Assembly: GCF_900188405.1 (NCBI RefSeq)
Contig: NZ_FZOF01000024.1
Location: forward strand, 78,875-142,874
Origin: Actinacidiphila glaucinigra
Lineage (GTDB): Bacteria; Actinomycetota; Actinomycetes; Streptomycetales; Streptomycetaceae
Reading direction: 5' to 3'
Length of the DNA stretch: 64,000 nucleotides
In this document: positions 55,597-64,000 of the stretch, in pieces
Layout: each line of letters begins with the position of its first letter
Position numbering within the stretch: the stretch's first letter is position 1
Notes under the pieces: model-generated
Seen by the model: the letters and a program-made list of their open reading frames with translations, nothing else
Told to the model about the DNA's origin: nothing
The model's database searches: none
Translations under genes and position numbers: made by a program

Positions 55597-57396
55597 CTAC
55601 TGGACGATCGTGATGCGGTCGGCCGCCGGGGCCGCCAGCGGCGCGGAGGCCGAGGAGTTGGCGGTCAGATAGGCGTTGAGCGCGGCCAGGTCGTCGCCGC
55701 CGACGAGCTCGCCGGTGCCCTTGGCCAGCTCGCCGAAGCCGTCACCGCCGCCGGAGAGGAAGGAGTTCATCGCGACGCGGTAGCTCGCCGCCGGGTCGAT
55801 CGCGGCGCCGTTCAGGCGGATCGAGTCGGTCACGACGCGGGCGGCGCCGGACTTGGTGAGGTCCAGCGTGTAGGTCAGGCCGGCCGAGATCTGGAGGATC
55901 TTCGGAGCGGCCTCGTTGCTGCCGCTGACCTGCTGCTGGAGCACGGTGACCAGCTGTGCGCCGGTCAGCGTCCGCAGGTTGACCGTGTTGCTGAACGGCT
56001 GGACCGCGAAGCCCTCGCCGTAGGTGACGACGCCGTCGCCCTCGCTGCCGGAGGCCTTGTGCACCAGGTCGGTGCGGATGCCGCCGGGGTTCATCAGCGC
56101 GATCGTGGCCGAGGGGTCGAGGGTCTTGGCGTACGCGAGCTGCGCGTCGGCGATGAGGTCGCCGAGGGCGGACTCGTTGCCGGCCCGGGTGATGTCCTGC
56201 GAGATCCAGCCGACGGTGCGGCCGGCGACCGGGGCGGCCAGCGTCTGCCAGCGGCTGATCAGCGAGGTCATGTCCGCGGCCTTGTTCTGGGTGCGGTCCA
56301 CAACGTGGTTGGAGCCCCGGACCGAGGCGCGCACGATGTCGTGCGTGCGCGTGTCGTACTTCATGTCCAGCTCGGTGAAGAGCCGGCCGAAGGACGCCGC
56401 GCTGGTGACCAGGCGGTCGTTGCCCTTGGGGTCGGGGATGGTGCAGACGTACGCGTTGTGGGTGTGGCCGGTGACCAGCGCGTCGACGTCCGCCGAGGTG
56501 TGCTTGGCGATGTCGACGATCGGGCCGGACAGGCCGGTGCCCGAGCCGCCGGCGTCGCAGTCGTAGTTGTACGCCGAGGAGGCGGGGAAGCCGCCCTCGT
56601 GCACGAGCGCGACGACGGCGTTGACGCCCTTGCGCTTGAGCTCCTTGGTGTACTTGTTGATCGTCTCGACCTCGTCGAGGAACTTCAGGCCCTTGACGCC
56701 CTCGGCGGTGACGATGCTCGGGGTGCCCTCGAGCGTGACGCCGATGAAGCCGACGCGGACGCCCTTGACGTTCTCGATGGTGTAGGGCTTGAGCAGCGGG
56801 CGGCCGGTCTTCTCGTTGACGACGTTCGCCGAGAGGATCGGGTAGTCCGCGCCCTTGAACTTGCGGCCCTTCTCGTAGCAGCCCTCGACCGGGTGGCAGC
56901 CGCCGTTCTGCAGACGGAGCAGCTCGTCCTTGCCCTCGTCGAACTCGTGGTTGCCGACGCCGGTGACGTCCAGGCCCAGCTTGTTCATGGCCTCGACGGT
57001 GGGCTCGTCGTGGAACAGGCCGGACAGCAGCGGGCTGGCGCCCACGATGTCGCCGGCGGCCACGGTCAGCGAACGCTCCTGCCCCTGGCGGGCGGTGCGC
57101 AGGCTGGAGGCCAGGTACTCGACGCCGCCGGCGTCGATCGTCTTGGTGGTGCCGTCCGCCTGGAGCTCGGTGACGCGGCCGGAGGAACCGGCCGGGGGCT
57201 CCAGGTTGCCGTGGAAGTCGTTGACGGCGAGCAGCTGGAGGTCGACGGTACGGCTGCCGTGGCCGTGACCCCCGTGGTGGGTCTCGTGGGCCTGGGCGGT
57301 CGGGCTCGCTATGACGAGCGCACCGACCGCGGCCAGACCGGCGGTCGCGGCGGCGACGCGGCGGGCTCCGCGGCGACGCGGGTGGGTCACTGACAT
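55597..57396 (-). CDS. Secreted 5'-nucleotidase / UshA-like metallophosphatase
   Basis: Releases phosphate from extracellular nucleotides. 599 residues from the ATG at 57396. Signal peptide 1-35 (MSVTHPRRRGARRVAA then AQA). The calcineurin-like domain has LLAVNDFHGNLEP, VAAGDIVGASPL, GNHEFDEG, VALVHEGG and ALVTGHTHNAYV, completing the two-metal site. The C-terminal nucleotidase domain (about 390-590) has LMNPGGIRTDLV, TYGEGFAVQPFSNTV and MNSFLSGGGDGFG. No LPXTG or membrane anchor follows, so it is free or wall-associated. It fits with the phosphate theme, but no clear PHO box was seen in front of it. Confidence 0.95.
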   Translation of the reverse strand: MSVTHPRRRGARRVAAATAGLAAVGALVIASPTAQAHETHHGGHGHGSRTVDLQLLAVNDFHGNLEPPAGSSGRVTELQADGTTKTIDAGGVEYLASSLRTARQGQERSLTVAAGDIVGASPLLSGLFHDEPTVEAMNKLGLDVTGVGNHEFDEGKDELLRLQNGGCHPVEGCYEKGRKFKGADYPILSANVVNEKTGRPLLKPYTIENVKGVRVGFIGVTLEGTPSIVTAEGVKGLKFLDEVETINKYTKELKRKGVNAVVALVHEGGFPASSAYNYDCDAGGSGTGLSGPIVDIAKHTSADVDALVTGHTHNAYVCTIPDPKGNDRLVTSAASFGRLFTELDMKYDTRTHDIVRASVRGSNHVVDRTQNKAADMTSLISRWQTLAAPVAGRTVGWISQDITRAGNESALGDLIADAQLAYAKTLDPSATIALMNPGGIRTDLVHKASGSEGDGVVTYGEGFAVQPFSNTVNLRTLTGAQLVTVLQQQVSGSNEAAPKILQISAGLTYTLDLTKSGAARVVTDSIRLNGAAIDPAASYRVAMNSFLSGGGDGFGELAKGTGELVGGDDLAALNAYLTANSSASAPLAAPAADRITIVQ

Positions 57397-57616
57397 GGGT
57401 CCCCTTGGACGTGGGCGATGGATGAGAGGCGGAGGACTGCCGCAGCCTATTGTCAACGCGCGTAGTTGTCAGTGGCTTTGCGGTTACGGGCAGGTTTCGA
57501 CTGATCGGTACATGCCGGGCCGCCATCAGATTCCGTCTCGAATAGCGAAAGGATCTGTCTCGCCATTCAAACAGGCGGCATAGTTGGATCCACCACCCAC
57601 CGAGGAGGTGCACGCC

Positions 57617-58813
57617 ATGCGCCGCCGCTGGCTGATGCTCGCCCTGGGCACCGGGGCACAGACCGCCGCCTGCGCCTTCGTCTACGGAGTCCCCTACCTG
57701 GCCGCCGCGTTGCGGGACACGGCGCACCTGACCCTGCCGCAGATCGGGCTCCTCATCGCCTGCCCCACCGCCGGGCTGGTCGCCGCCCTCGTCGCCTGGG
57801 GCGCCGCCGCAGACCGGTACGGCGAACGCGTCGTCATCGCCGCCGGGCTGGGCGGCGCCGCCGCGCTGCTCGCCGTCGCGGCCGGCCCGTCGGGCGCGGG
57901 AGGCGGGACGACGGCGCTGGGCGCGCTGCTCGCCCTGGCCGGGGCCGCGGGTGCCTCGGTGTACTCCGCGAGCGGACGCCTCGTCATGGGCTGGTTCTCC
58001 GCCAGGGAACGCGGGCTGGCCATGGGCATCCGGCAGACCGCCACCCCGCTCGGCATGGGCGTGGCCGCGCTGACCATGCCCCCGCTCTCGGACGCGTACG
58101 GGGTGCGCGGCGCCTTCGGCTTCCTGGCCGCGGTGTGCGGGGTCGTCGCCTGCCTGGTCGCGCTGTTCGCCGCCGACCCGGCACGCCCGCCCGCCGCTCC
58201 CGGGGCGTCCCCGGCCGCCAACCCCTACCGGGGCTCGGCCACCTTGTGGCGGATCCACGGCGCGGGCGCGCTGCTGGTCGTACCGCAGTTCACGGCGGGC
58301 GCCTTCGCCCTGGTGCTGCTGGTGGACACCCGGGGCTGGTCCGCGGTCGGCGCCGGCCGGCTGATCGCCCTCGCGCAGGTGCTGGGGGCCTGCTTCCGGA
58401 TCGCCGCGGGGCTCTGGTCGGACCGGGTCGGCAGCCGGCTGCGGCCGATGCGCCAACTGGCCCTCGCCACCGCCGTGGTGGTGGCCGCGGCGGCCATGAC
58501 CGCGGCCTTCCCCTCACCGCTGACCGCGGCCGCCCTCGTCCTGTCCGTCGGGGTCACCGCCAGCACCAACGGCCTGTCCTTCACCGCCACGGCCGAACGC
58601 GCCGGCCCGTCCTGGTCCGGACGCGCCCTCGGCGTCCACAACACCGGCCAGAACCTGACCGCCGCGGTCGTCCCGCCCCTGAGCGCCGCCCTCATCTCGG
58701 CCACCGGCTACTGGCCCGCCCTCGCCGCCGCGGCGTTCGTGGCCTGCGGTGCGGCGGCACTGGTGCCGATGGACACCTCCCGCACCCCAGCGGTCGTAAG
58801 CTCGGTCCCATGA
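57617..58813 (+). CDS. MFS transporter coupled to mshD
   Basis: 398 residues from the ATG at 57617, with GAGGAGGTG upstream. Twelve hydrophobic segments. MFS motif-A-like sequence AAADRYGERVV between helices 2 and 3, and SARERGLAMGIRQTATPLGMGVA, a pattern seen in CynX/NimT-type and metabolite permeases. Its stop overlaps the mshD start as ATGA. The substrate is unknown; cargo connected with mycothiol is possible but not shown. Confidence 0.88.
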   Translation: MRRRWLMLALGTGAQTAACAFVYGVPYLAAALRDTAHLTLPQIGLLIACPTAGLVAALVAWGAAADRYGERVVIAAGLGGAAALLAVAAGPSGAGGGTTALGALLALAGAAGASVYSASGRLVMGWFSARERGLAMGIRQTATPLGMGVAALTMPPLSDAYGVRGAFGFLAAVCGVVACLVALFAADPARPPAAPGASPAANPYRGSATLWRIHGAGALLVVPQFTAGAFALVLLVDTRGWSAVGAGRLIALAQVLGACFRIAAGLWSDRVGSRLRPMRQLALATAVVVAAAAMTAAFPSPLTAAALVLSVGVTASTNGLSFTATAERAGPSWSGRALGVHNTGQNLTAAVVPPLSAALISATGYWPALAAAAFVACGAAALVPMDTSRTPAVVSSVP

Positions 58814-59754
58814 CCGACGCAGCAGCACAGCAGACCGCCGTGGGCCCCCGCCGGATCGAGACCCTCGACGAGCTGGACTCCGGCCGGGCCGACGCGGTCC
58901 TCGCCCTGATCGGGGCGGCCGCGGAGGTCGACGGCCAGGCCGCGGTCTCCGAGCAGGGCCGGCTCAACCTGCGCGGCGGCGCCCGTGCCGGCGTACGGCA
59001 CCTGCTGGTCGAGAGCGACGGCGTGCTCGTCGGGTACGCCCAACTGGAGGACACCGACCCGGTCGAGGCCCCCGCCGCCGAGATGGTCATCCACCCCGCG
59101 TACCGCGCGCAGGGCCACGGCCGCGCCCTCGGCCACGCCCTGCTCGCCGCCTCCGGCAAGCGCCTGCGGGTGTGGGCGCACGGCGGCCACCCCGCCGCCC
59201 GCCACCTGGCCGGGCTGCTCGGCCTCGCCCTCTTCCGCGAGCTGCGGCAGCTGCGCCGCCCGCTGGAGGAGGGGGCCGGCGCACCCCCGCTGGGCGAGCC
59301 CGTGCTCCCCGCCGACGTCACCGTGCGCCCCTTCGTCCCCGGTCAGGACGACGCCGCCTGGCTGGCGGTCAACGCCGCCGCCTTCGCGCACCACCCCGAG
59401 CAGGGCAGCCTCACCCAGCGCGACCTGGACGACCGCAAGGCCGAGCCGTGGTTCGACCCGGCCGGCTTCTTCCTCGCCTTCCGCGGCGACCGGCTGGCCG
59501 GCTTCCACTGGACGAAGGTGCACGAGCGCGAGCGCCTCGGCGAGGTCTACGTACTGGGCATCCACCCCGACGAGCAAGGCGGCGGCCTGGGCCGGGCCCT
59601 CACCCTGATCGGTCTGCGGCACCTCGTGCACGACCGCGGCCTGCCCACCGCCATGCTCTACGTCGACGCGGACAACGCCCCCGCCCTCGCCGTCTACGAG
59701 CGTCTCGGCTTCACCACGCACGAGGTCGACCTGATGTACCGGACGGAGACCTGA
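58810..59754 (+). CDS. mshD: Mycothiol acetyltransferase (mycothiol synthase)
   Basis: Last step of mycothiol synthesis: acetylates Cys-GlcN-Ins. 314 residues from the ATG at 58810. Two GNAT domains: the first has EMVIHPAYRAQGHGRALGHALL (acetyl-CoA loop), the second VYVLGIHPDEQGGGLGRALTLIGL, with FDPAGFFLAFRGDRLAGFHWTKVH typical of MshD and LYVDADNAPALAVYERLGF. The length fits the family (about 300-315). Translationally coupled to the MFS gene upstream. mshA lies 43 kb away in the same window. Confidence 0.95.
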   Translation: MTDAAAQQTAVGPRRIETLDELDSGRADAVLALIGAAAEVDGQAAVSEQGRLNLRGGARAGVRHLLVESDGVLVGYAQLEDTDPVEAPAAEMVIHPAYRAQGHGRALGHALLAASGKRLRVWAHGGHPAARHLAGLLGLALFRELRQLRRPLEEGAGAPPLGEPVLPADVTVRPFVPGQDDAAWLAVNAAAFAHHPEQGSLTQRDLDDRKAEPWFDPAGFFLAFRGDRLAGFHWTKVHERERLGEVYVLGIHPDEQGGGLGRALTLIGLRHLVHDRGLPTAMLYVDADNAPALAVYERLGFTTHEVDLMYRTET

Positions 59755-59966
59755 GCCCGGCACGGACGGGCGATACGGCCCCCGGAAGGGCCATCCGGGT
59801 GACCGCCCGGACACGGCCGGTACGTACGGCGATTTCCTGACCGCCACCTGCCCGTTACCGGCGATTCAAACTCGCTTGCGAGCATCTGTGAATGCAGTCG
59901 CCCGCCGCGCCCCACCTCCCCCCGTTCGACCTGCCGGTATCCCGGCGCGCCGGGGACAATGGAGGC

Positions 59967-60053
59967 ATGGTCGGCGGCCGGGTTCCGCACGCCGCCGTCC
60001 ACGTGAACGACGTGCCGGATCCGGAGGAGGGCTCGCACCCATGGCCTCGATGA
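59967..60053 (+). CDS. Possible leaderless 28-residue ORF overlapping the ppk start
   Basis: ATG at 59967 preceded by GACAAT (-10-like) 7 bases upstream. Codes MVGGRVPHAAVHVNDVPDPE and eight more residues; stop TGA at 60051-60053 overlaps an in-frame ppk ATG at 60050 as ATGA. It contains the GGAGGAGGG that serves ppk. It could mark the ppk transcript start and couple translation. Confidence 0.4.
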   Translation: MVGGRVPHAAVHVNDVPDPEEGSHPWPR

Positions 60054-62353
60054 ATTTCCCGACGAACGCCCGGACCGAACGGTCCGGCTCCGGTGATCCG
60101 GCCGAGTCCGGGACCGAGGCCCCGGCCGAGCAGTCACCGGCCTACGGACGCCCGCACGTCGTCCCGCCCCTGCACCCCGAACTGAAGCGCCTGGACGGGC
60201 TCTCGACGGTGCCGCGTCCCGCGGAGCAGACGGGCGAGGCACGTCCGGCCGACGCCGCGGAGGACGAGGTCACGGACGAGGAAGAGCTCCCGCTGAACCG
60301 CTTCCTGGACCGCGAGCAGAGCTGGCTGGCCTTCAACGAGCGCGTGCTGGAACTGGCCGAGGACACGGCCACCCCGCTCCTCGAACGGGCCAACTTCCTC
60401 GCGATCTTCGCCAGCAACCTGGACGAGTTCTTCATGGTCCGCGTCGCCGGCCTGAAGCGCCGCATCACCACCGGCGTCGCCCAGCGCTCGGCCTCCGGCC
60501 TGCCGCCCACCAAGGTGCTGGAGAACATCCTCAGCCGCGCCCGCGAGCTCATGGCCCGGCACGCCGCCTGCTTCCAGAACGACGTGGCCCCGGCGCTCGC
60601 CGAGGAGGACATCCACATCATCCGGTGGAACGACCTCACCGAGAAGGAGCAGGCCCGGCTCTTCACCCTCTTCCGGAACAAGATCTTCCCGGTCCTGACC
60701 CCGCTGGCCGTCGACCCGGCGCACCCGTTCCCCTACATCTCCGGCCTGTCCCTGAACCTGGCCGTCACCGTGCGCAACCCGGTCTCCGGGCACGACCACT
60801 TCGCCAGGGTGAAGGTCCCGCCGATCCTGTCCCGGTTCCTCGAGGCCGGCCCGCAGCGCTTCGTCCCGCTGGAGGACGTCATCGCCGCGCACCTGGAGGA
60901 GCTCTTCCCGGGCATGGAGGTGCTGGACAGCCACATGTTCCGGGTGACCCGGAACGAGGACCTGGAGGTGGAGGAGGACGACGCGGAGAACCTGCTCCAG
61001 GCCCTGGAGAAGGAGCTGCTGCGGCGCCGCTTCGGCCCCCCGGTCCGGCTGGAGGTCGAGGAGTCGATCGCCCCGCAGGCCCTGGACACCCTGGCCCAGG
61101 AACTGAACATAGAGGACGCCGAGGTCTACCCGCTCCCCGGTCCGCTCGACCTGACCGGGCTGTTCGCGATCGCCGGGCAGGACCGTCCGGAGCTGAAGTA
61201 CCCGAAGTTCGTCGGAGGCACCCACCCGGACCTGGCCGAGGTCGAGTCCGCGCACGCCACCGACGTCTTCGCGGCGCTGCGCGAGCGCGACGTGCTGCTG
61301 CACCACCCGTACAACTCCTTCTCCACCTCCGTGCAGCGGTTCCTGGAGCAGGCCGCGCAGGACCCGGACGTCCTGGCCATCAAGCAGACCCTGTACCGCA
61401 CCTCCGGCGACTCGCCGATCGTGGACGCGCTGATCGACGCCGCCGAGGCCGGCAAGCAGGTGCTGGTGCTGGTCGAGATCAAGGCGCGCTTCGACGAGCA
61501 GGCCAACATCAAGTGGGCCCGCAAGCTGGAGGAGGCGGGCTGCCACGTCGTCTACGGCCTGGTCGGGCTGAAGACGCACTGCAAGCTGTCGCTGGTCGTC
61601 CGCCAGGAGGGCGACACCCTGCGCCGCTACAGCCACGTCGGCACCGGCAACTACCACCCGAAGACCGCCCGGCTCTACGAGGACCTCGGGCTGCTGACGG
61701 CCGACCCGCAGGTCGGCGCCGACCTGTCGCACCTGTTCAACCGGCTCTCCGGCTACTCGCGCCGCGAGACCTACAACCGGCTGCTGGTGGCCCCGCGCAG
61801 CCTGCGCGACGGGCTGGTCGCGCGGATCCTCGCGGAGATCGCCCACCACCGCGAGGGCCGGCCCGCGTACATCCGGATCAAGGCCAACTCGATGGTCGAC
61901 GAGGCGATCATCGACGCGCTGTACCGGGCCTCCATGGCCGGCGTTCCCGTCGACGTCTGGGTGCGCGGCATCTGCGCGCTGCGCCCGGGGGTCCCGGGCC
62001 TGTCGGAGAACATCCGGGTGCGCAGCGTGCTCGGCCGCTTCCTGGAGCACTCCCGGGTCTTCGTCTTCGGCAACGGAGGCGACCCCGAGGTGTGGTTCGG
62101 CAGCGCCGACATGATGCACCGCAACCTCGACCGCCGGATCGAGGCACTGGTCCGGGTCGCCGATCCGGCGCACCGGGCCTCCCTGAACCGGTTCCTGGAG
62201 ACCGGGACCTCGGACTCCACCTCGTCCTGGTGGCTCGGCCCGGACGGGGACTGGGTCCGGCACAGCGCCGACGCCGAAGGGCGTCCGCTGCCCCACATCC
62301 AGGAGATGCTCATCGATGCGCGGAGGCGCCGGCGTGGCCCAGCGACACCCTGA
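60041..62353 (+). CDS. ppk: Polyphosphate kinase 1
   Basis: Reversibly makes polyphosphate from ATP. 770 residues from the ATG at 60041, with GGAGGAGGG upstream; ATG 60050 is three codons later. A disordered start (1-85) is followed by the N domain (LNRFLDREQSWLAFNERVLELA, NFLAIFASNLDEFFMVRVAG), the H domain and two phospholipase-D-like C domains. The phospho-His region is YSHVGTGNYHPKTARLYEDLG, and GLKTHCKLSLVV and VWFGSADMMHRNLDRRIE are the other active-site segments. In S. lividans ppk is PhoP-controlled. It overlaps the CHAD gene by 38 bases. Confidence 0.96.
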   Translation: MASMNFPTNARTERSGSGDPAESGTEAPAEQSPAYGRPHVVPPLHPELKRLDGLSTVPRPAEQTGEARPADAAEDEVTDEEELPLNRFLDREQSWLAFNERVLELAEDTATPLLERANFLAIFASNLDEFFMVRVAGLKRRITTGVAQRSASGLPPTKVLENILSRARELMARHAACFQNDVAPALAEEDIHIIRWNDLTEKEQARLFTLFRNKIFPVLTPLAVDPAHPFPYISGLSLNLAVTVRNPVSGHDHFARVKVPPILSRFLEAGPQRFVPLEDVIAAHLEELFPGMEVLDSHMFRVTRNEDLEVEEDDAENLLQALEKELLRRRFGPPVRLEVEESIAPQALDTLAQELNIEDAEVYPLPGPLDLTGLFAIAGQDRPELKYPKFVGGTHPDLAEVESAHATDVFAALRERDVLLHHPYNSFSTSVQRFLEQAAQDPDVLAIKQTLYRTSGDSPIVDALIDAAEAGKQVLVLVEIKARFDEQANIKWARKLEEAGCHVVYGLVGLKTHCKLSLVVRQEGDTLRRYSHVGTGNYHPKTARLYEDLGLLTADPQVGADLSHLFNRLSGYSRRETYNRLLVAPRSLRDGLVARILAEIAHHREGRPAYIRIKANSMVDEAIIDALYRASMAGVPVDVWVRGICALRPGVPGLSENIRVRSVLGRFLEHSRVFVFGNGGDPEVWFGSADMMHRNLDRRIEALVRVADPAHRASLNRFLETGTSDSTSSWWLGPDGDWVRHSADAEGRPLPHIQEMLIDARRRRRGPATP

Positions 62354-63527
62354 CACGGCAGCGACGCCCGCCGGCCTGACGACCGGCGGGCTCCCCGACC
62401 GTGAGGCCGGTGCGGTCCTCGGACAGTACCTGCGGGAGGAGGCCACGGCCTTTCTCCGCGCACTGGCACCACGCGAGGGCGAGCCCGGCCGGCTGCAGGA
62501 GGACACCGCCGACACCGGCCGCCAGATGCGCCGCTCGGCCCGCCGCATCGCCGGCACCCTGCACACCTTCGGGTCGCTCACCGACCCGGGCTGGGCCGAC
62601 CCCCTGCGGGGCGAACTCGGCTGGCTGACCGACACCCTGGGCCGCGAGCACCGCTACGCGGCCCGGCTCGGCCGGCTGATCGGCGCACTCCAGCGGCTGG
62701 CCTCCGCCGAGGACACCGCGGGCATCCCCGCCGCCCCCGTTCCCGCCGACGACGACCTCGGCCTGTGGCTGCCGGTGCCGCCCGCACCGGACCCGGCCGC
62801 GCCCGCGGCCCCCGCCGAGGCCCCCGAACCGGTGACCGCGGCGGCCCTCGCCGCCGGGACCCGTCGCTCCCCCGCCCCGCCGCAGGCCGGCGAACGCGGC
62901 GGCGCCGGCAGCGGCCCGCTCGCTGTGGGCGCCGCCCGGGCCGGTGCCCTGCTGGAGCGTCAGCTCACGCTCGCCCGGACCCGGGCGCACTCCGCCGCCC
63001 TGCAGGCCATGGGCTCCTCGCGCTTCCACGCGGTGGTCGACGCGGTGGCGGTGCTCGCCTCCGAGGTGCCGCTGTCCCCGGCGGCGCGCAAGCCCGCCGC
63101 CACCGTGCTGCCGCTGCTGGCGGAGCAGGCCCACGCCCGGCTCACCGAGGCCGCGGCCGCGCTGCCGCTGACGCGCGCACGGCACCCGTACAACGGCGAG
63201 ACGCTCCATGCCGCGCTCACCGGCGAACTGCCCGCCGAACGGCAGGACGCCGCGTGGAACAGGGTCCGCGTCCTGCTGCGGCTGCGCCGCTACGCCCAGG
63301 AGGTCCTCGCCTACGACGACGGGGAGTCCGCCGGCCGGCTGGCCGCCGCGGCGCGGGTGCTGGAGCAGCACCGGGAGGCCGCGGAGGCCGCGGCCGCCGT
63401 CACCGCCGCCGCCCGCACCCCGCGGATCGCCCCCGCCACCGCCTACGCTCTGGGTGTGCTCCACGCCGACCAGCGCCTGGAGGCGGAGGCGGCCCGGTAC
63501 GCCTTCGCCCACCTGTGGACGCGCTGA
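62316..63527 (+). CDS. CHAD-domain protein coupled to ppk
   Basis: 403 residues, ATG start, overlapping the last 38 bases of ppk. CHAD domains are helical, bind polyphosphate through Arg/Lys/His-rich helices and often adjoin ppk or CYTH genes. Seen here: LGQYLREEATAFLRAL, DTGRQMRRSARRIAGTLHTFGSL, LGREHRYAARLGRLIGALQRLA, SSRFHAVVDAVAVLAS and NRVRVLLRLRRYAQEVL. A central Ala/Pro-rich linker (about 145-195) divides two helical halves. It probably binds or localises polyphosphate made by the coupled kinase. Confidence 0.92.
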   Translation: MRGGAGVAQRHPDTAATPAGLTTGGLPDREAGAVLGQYLREEATAFLRALAPREGEPGRLQEDTADTGRQMRRSARRIAGTLHTFGSLTDPGWADPLRGELGWLTDTLGREHRYAARLGRLIGALQRLASAEDTAGIPAAPVPADDDLGLWLPVPPAPDPAAPAAPAEAPEPVTAAALAAGTRRSPAPPQAGERGGAGSGPLAVGAARAGALLERQLTLARTRAHSAALQAMGSSRFHAVVDAVAVLASEVPLSPAARKPAATVLPLLAEQAHARLTEAAAALPLTRARHPYNGETLHAALTGELPAERQDAAWNRVRVLLRLRRYAQEVLAYDDGESAGRLAAAARVLEQHREAAEAAAAVTAAARTPRIAPATAYALGVLHADQRLEAEAARYAFAHLWTR

Positions 63528-63591
63528 CCCCTGCGGCCCGTCCGCGCAGGCGGCCCGATCCGCGACCCGCAGCCCGGAAAGGAGCACCGCC

Positions 63592-64000
63592 ATCGCCTCC
63601 ACCGGCACCGCCGACACCCCGATCCTCGCCGCCGGAGCGGTGCTGTGGCTCCGCTCCCCGGTCGACGGCGGCCTCGAGATCGCGCTGATCCACCGCCCCA
63701 AGTACGACGACTGGTCGCTCCCCAAGGGCAAGTTGAAACGCGGGGAGAGCGCGCTGGACGGCGCGCTCCGCGAGGTCAAGGAGGAGACCGGCCTCGACTG
63801 CGTGCCCGGCCGGGTGCTGCCCTCCTCCACGTACGTCGTCGAGGGGCGTACGAAGATCGTGCGCTACTGGGCCGCCGAGGCACGCGAGGGCTCCTTCGCC
63901 CCGAACCGCGAGGTCGACCGCCTGATCTGGCTGCCGCCGACCGCCGCGCGCAACCGGCTCACCCATGAGCGGGACCGTGCCGTGCTCGACGCGTTCCTGC
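63592..64000 (+). CDS. Nudix hydrolase (cut by the right edge)
   Basis: The Nudix box is GKLKRGESALDGALREVKEE plus TGL (GX5EX7REUXEEXGU), in a MutT1-like frame that also has PILAAGAVLWLR and LIHRPKYDDWSLPKG. Relatives hydrolyse oxidised nucleotides or diadenosine polyphosphates and often carry a C-terminal histidine-phosphatase domain, which would lie beyond the window. Start: AAGGAG is followed after 7 bases by ATC (63592), with no ATG or GTG nearby; the next in-frame option is a GTG at 63640 that would remove the first strand. An ATC start is therefore proposed but unproven. It lies 64 bases after the CHAD gene. Confidence 0.88.
   Translation, partial: MASTGTADTPILAAGAVLWLRSPVDGGLEIALIHRPKYDDWSLPKGKLKRGESALDGALREVKEETGLDCVPGRVLPSSTYVVEGRTKIVRYWAAEAREGSFAPNREVDRLIWLPPTAARNRLTHERDRAVLDAFL

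Noticed and set aside
55742..58456. 904-codon minus-strand open frame over the 5'-nucleotidase and MFS genes
   Set aside because: Same reason: it shadows the nucleotidase in another frame and the MFS gene on the other strand, and shows no recognisable domain.
59851..59882. PHO box upstream of ppk
   Set aside because: GTTACCGGCGA and TTCAAACTCGC resemble PHO units only weakly, and a CTCGC-TT-GCGAG palindrome overlaps them. PhoP control of ppk is known in S. lividans, but I could not place a convincing site here.
1..64000. IS elements, prophage, CRISPR arrays, rRNA or tRNA genes
   Set aside because: No transposase, integrase or phage structural signatures, no regularly spaced repeats and no cloverleaf-like sequence with a GTTCRANYC arm were found on reading. 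A tRNAscan or Infernal run would be decisive.

Overview
The window is a stretch of Streptomyces chromosome. Base composition is very GC-rich with strong third-position GC, and many starts are GTG or apparently leaderless. The gene content is also diagnostic: mycothiol genes mshA and mshD, GlnR, Nur, RsiG, the PhoR-PhoP pair and the CssRS-like pair. The gene order matches, from memory, the core of the S. coelicolor chromosome from about SCO4235 (cysS) down to SCO4143 (Nudix next to ppk). This is mostly conserved backbone. No IS element, prophage, CRISPR array, rRNA or tRNA gene was recognised.

Layout. 1-7.6 kb: cysS (partial), ispF-ispD, carD, a lipoprotein, the phosphate regulon core (phoP-phoR facing phoU, with a PHO box between them) and a tiny cysteine-rich protein. 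7.6-12 kb: less conserved small genes (VOC protein, methyltransferase, hypotheticals, a secreted peptide, an L7/L12 C-terminal-like protein) and a 0.65 kb stretch that looks non-coding or decayed. 12-20 kb: gpmA, an MFS transporter, a YbjN protein overlapping mshA, a methyltransferase, a secreted NlpC/P60 hydrolase and a receiver-PP2C phosphatase. 20-25.5 kb: an XRE regulator - HbhA-like - DUF2516 block (the same trio as around mycobacterial hbhA), a MerR-PP2C fusion, a ComB-like protein, a DinB protein and a MerR/GyrI regulator. 25.6-28 kb: overlapping asd-dapA and a GNAT enzyme.

28-32 kb is the clearest accessory segment. It is less GC-rich and holds a GntR-HAD-HAD-phosphotransferase operon behind a set of inverted repeats, followed by two small paralogous membrane proteins. 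32.7-37.4 kb: Eis-type acetyltransferase, the c-di-GMP-dependent anti-sigma factor RsiG, dtd, ygfZ, nur and a nitrobindin-like protein with a 35-residue membrane partner. 37.5-41.1 kb: four overlapping or closely spaced paralogues, each with a disordered cytoplasmic tail, one membrane helix and an extracellular domain. 41.2-45.5 kb: a sulfur-transfer block (DsrE, DUF1416/SseC, rhodanese) preceded by a 26-residue cysteine-containing leader peptide, then an LmeA-like protein, a membrane protein and a MoaD/ThiS protein. 45.5-52 kb: hydrolase, glnR, a LacI regulator, and an HtrA-type protease with a CssRS-like two-component system. 52-57 kb: a one-chain sigma/zinc-finger/membrane/ricin-lectin protein, a YgiB/YgiC-like pair and a secreted 5'-nucleotidase. 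57-64 kb: MFS transporter, mshD, ppk, a CHAD protein and a Nudix hydrolase (cut by the right edge).

Themes that tie the genes together: phosphate and polyphosphate (phoRPU at one end, ppk-CHAD at the other, separated by 53 kb), thiol and sulfur chemistry (mshA, mshD, rhodanese block), and nitrogen, nickel and envelope-stress regulation. The most promising leads for undescribed biology are the sigma/anti-sigma/lectin fusion, the four-paralogue membrane array, the GntR-HAD-HAD-kinase cassette and the MerR-phosphatase fusion. All identifications rest on reading motifs and recalled family features; no database search was run.
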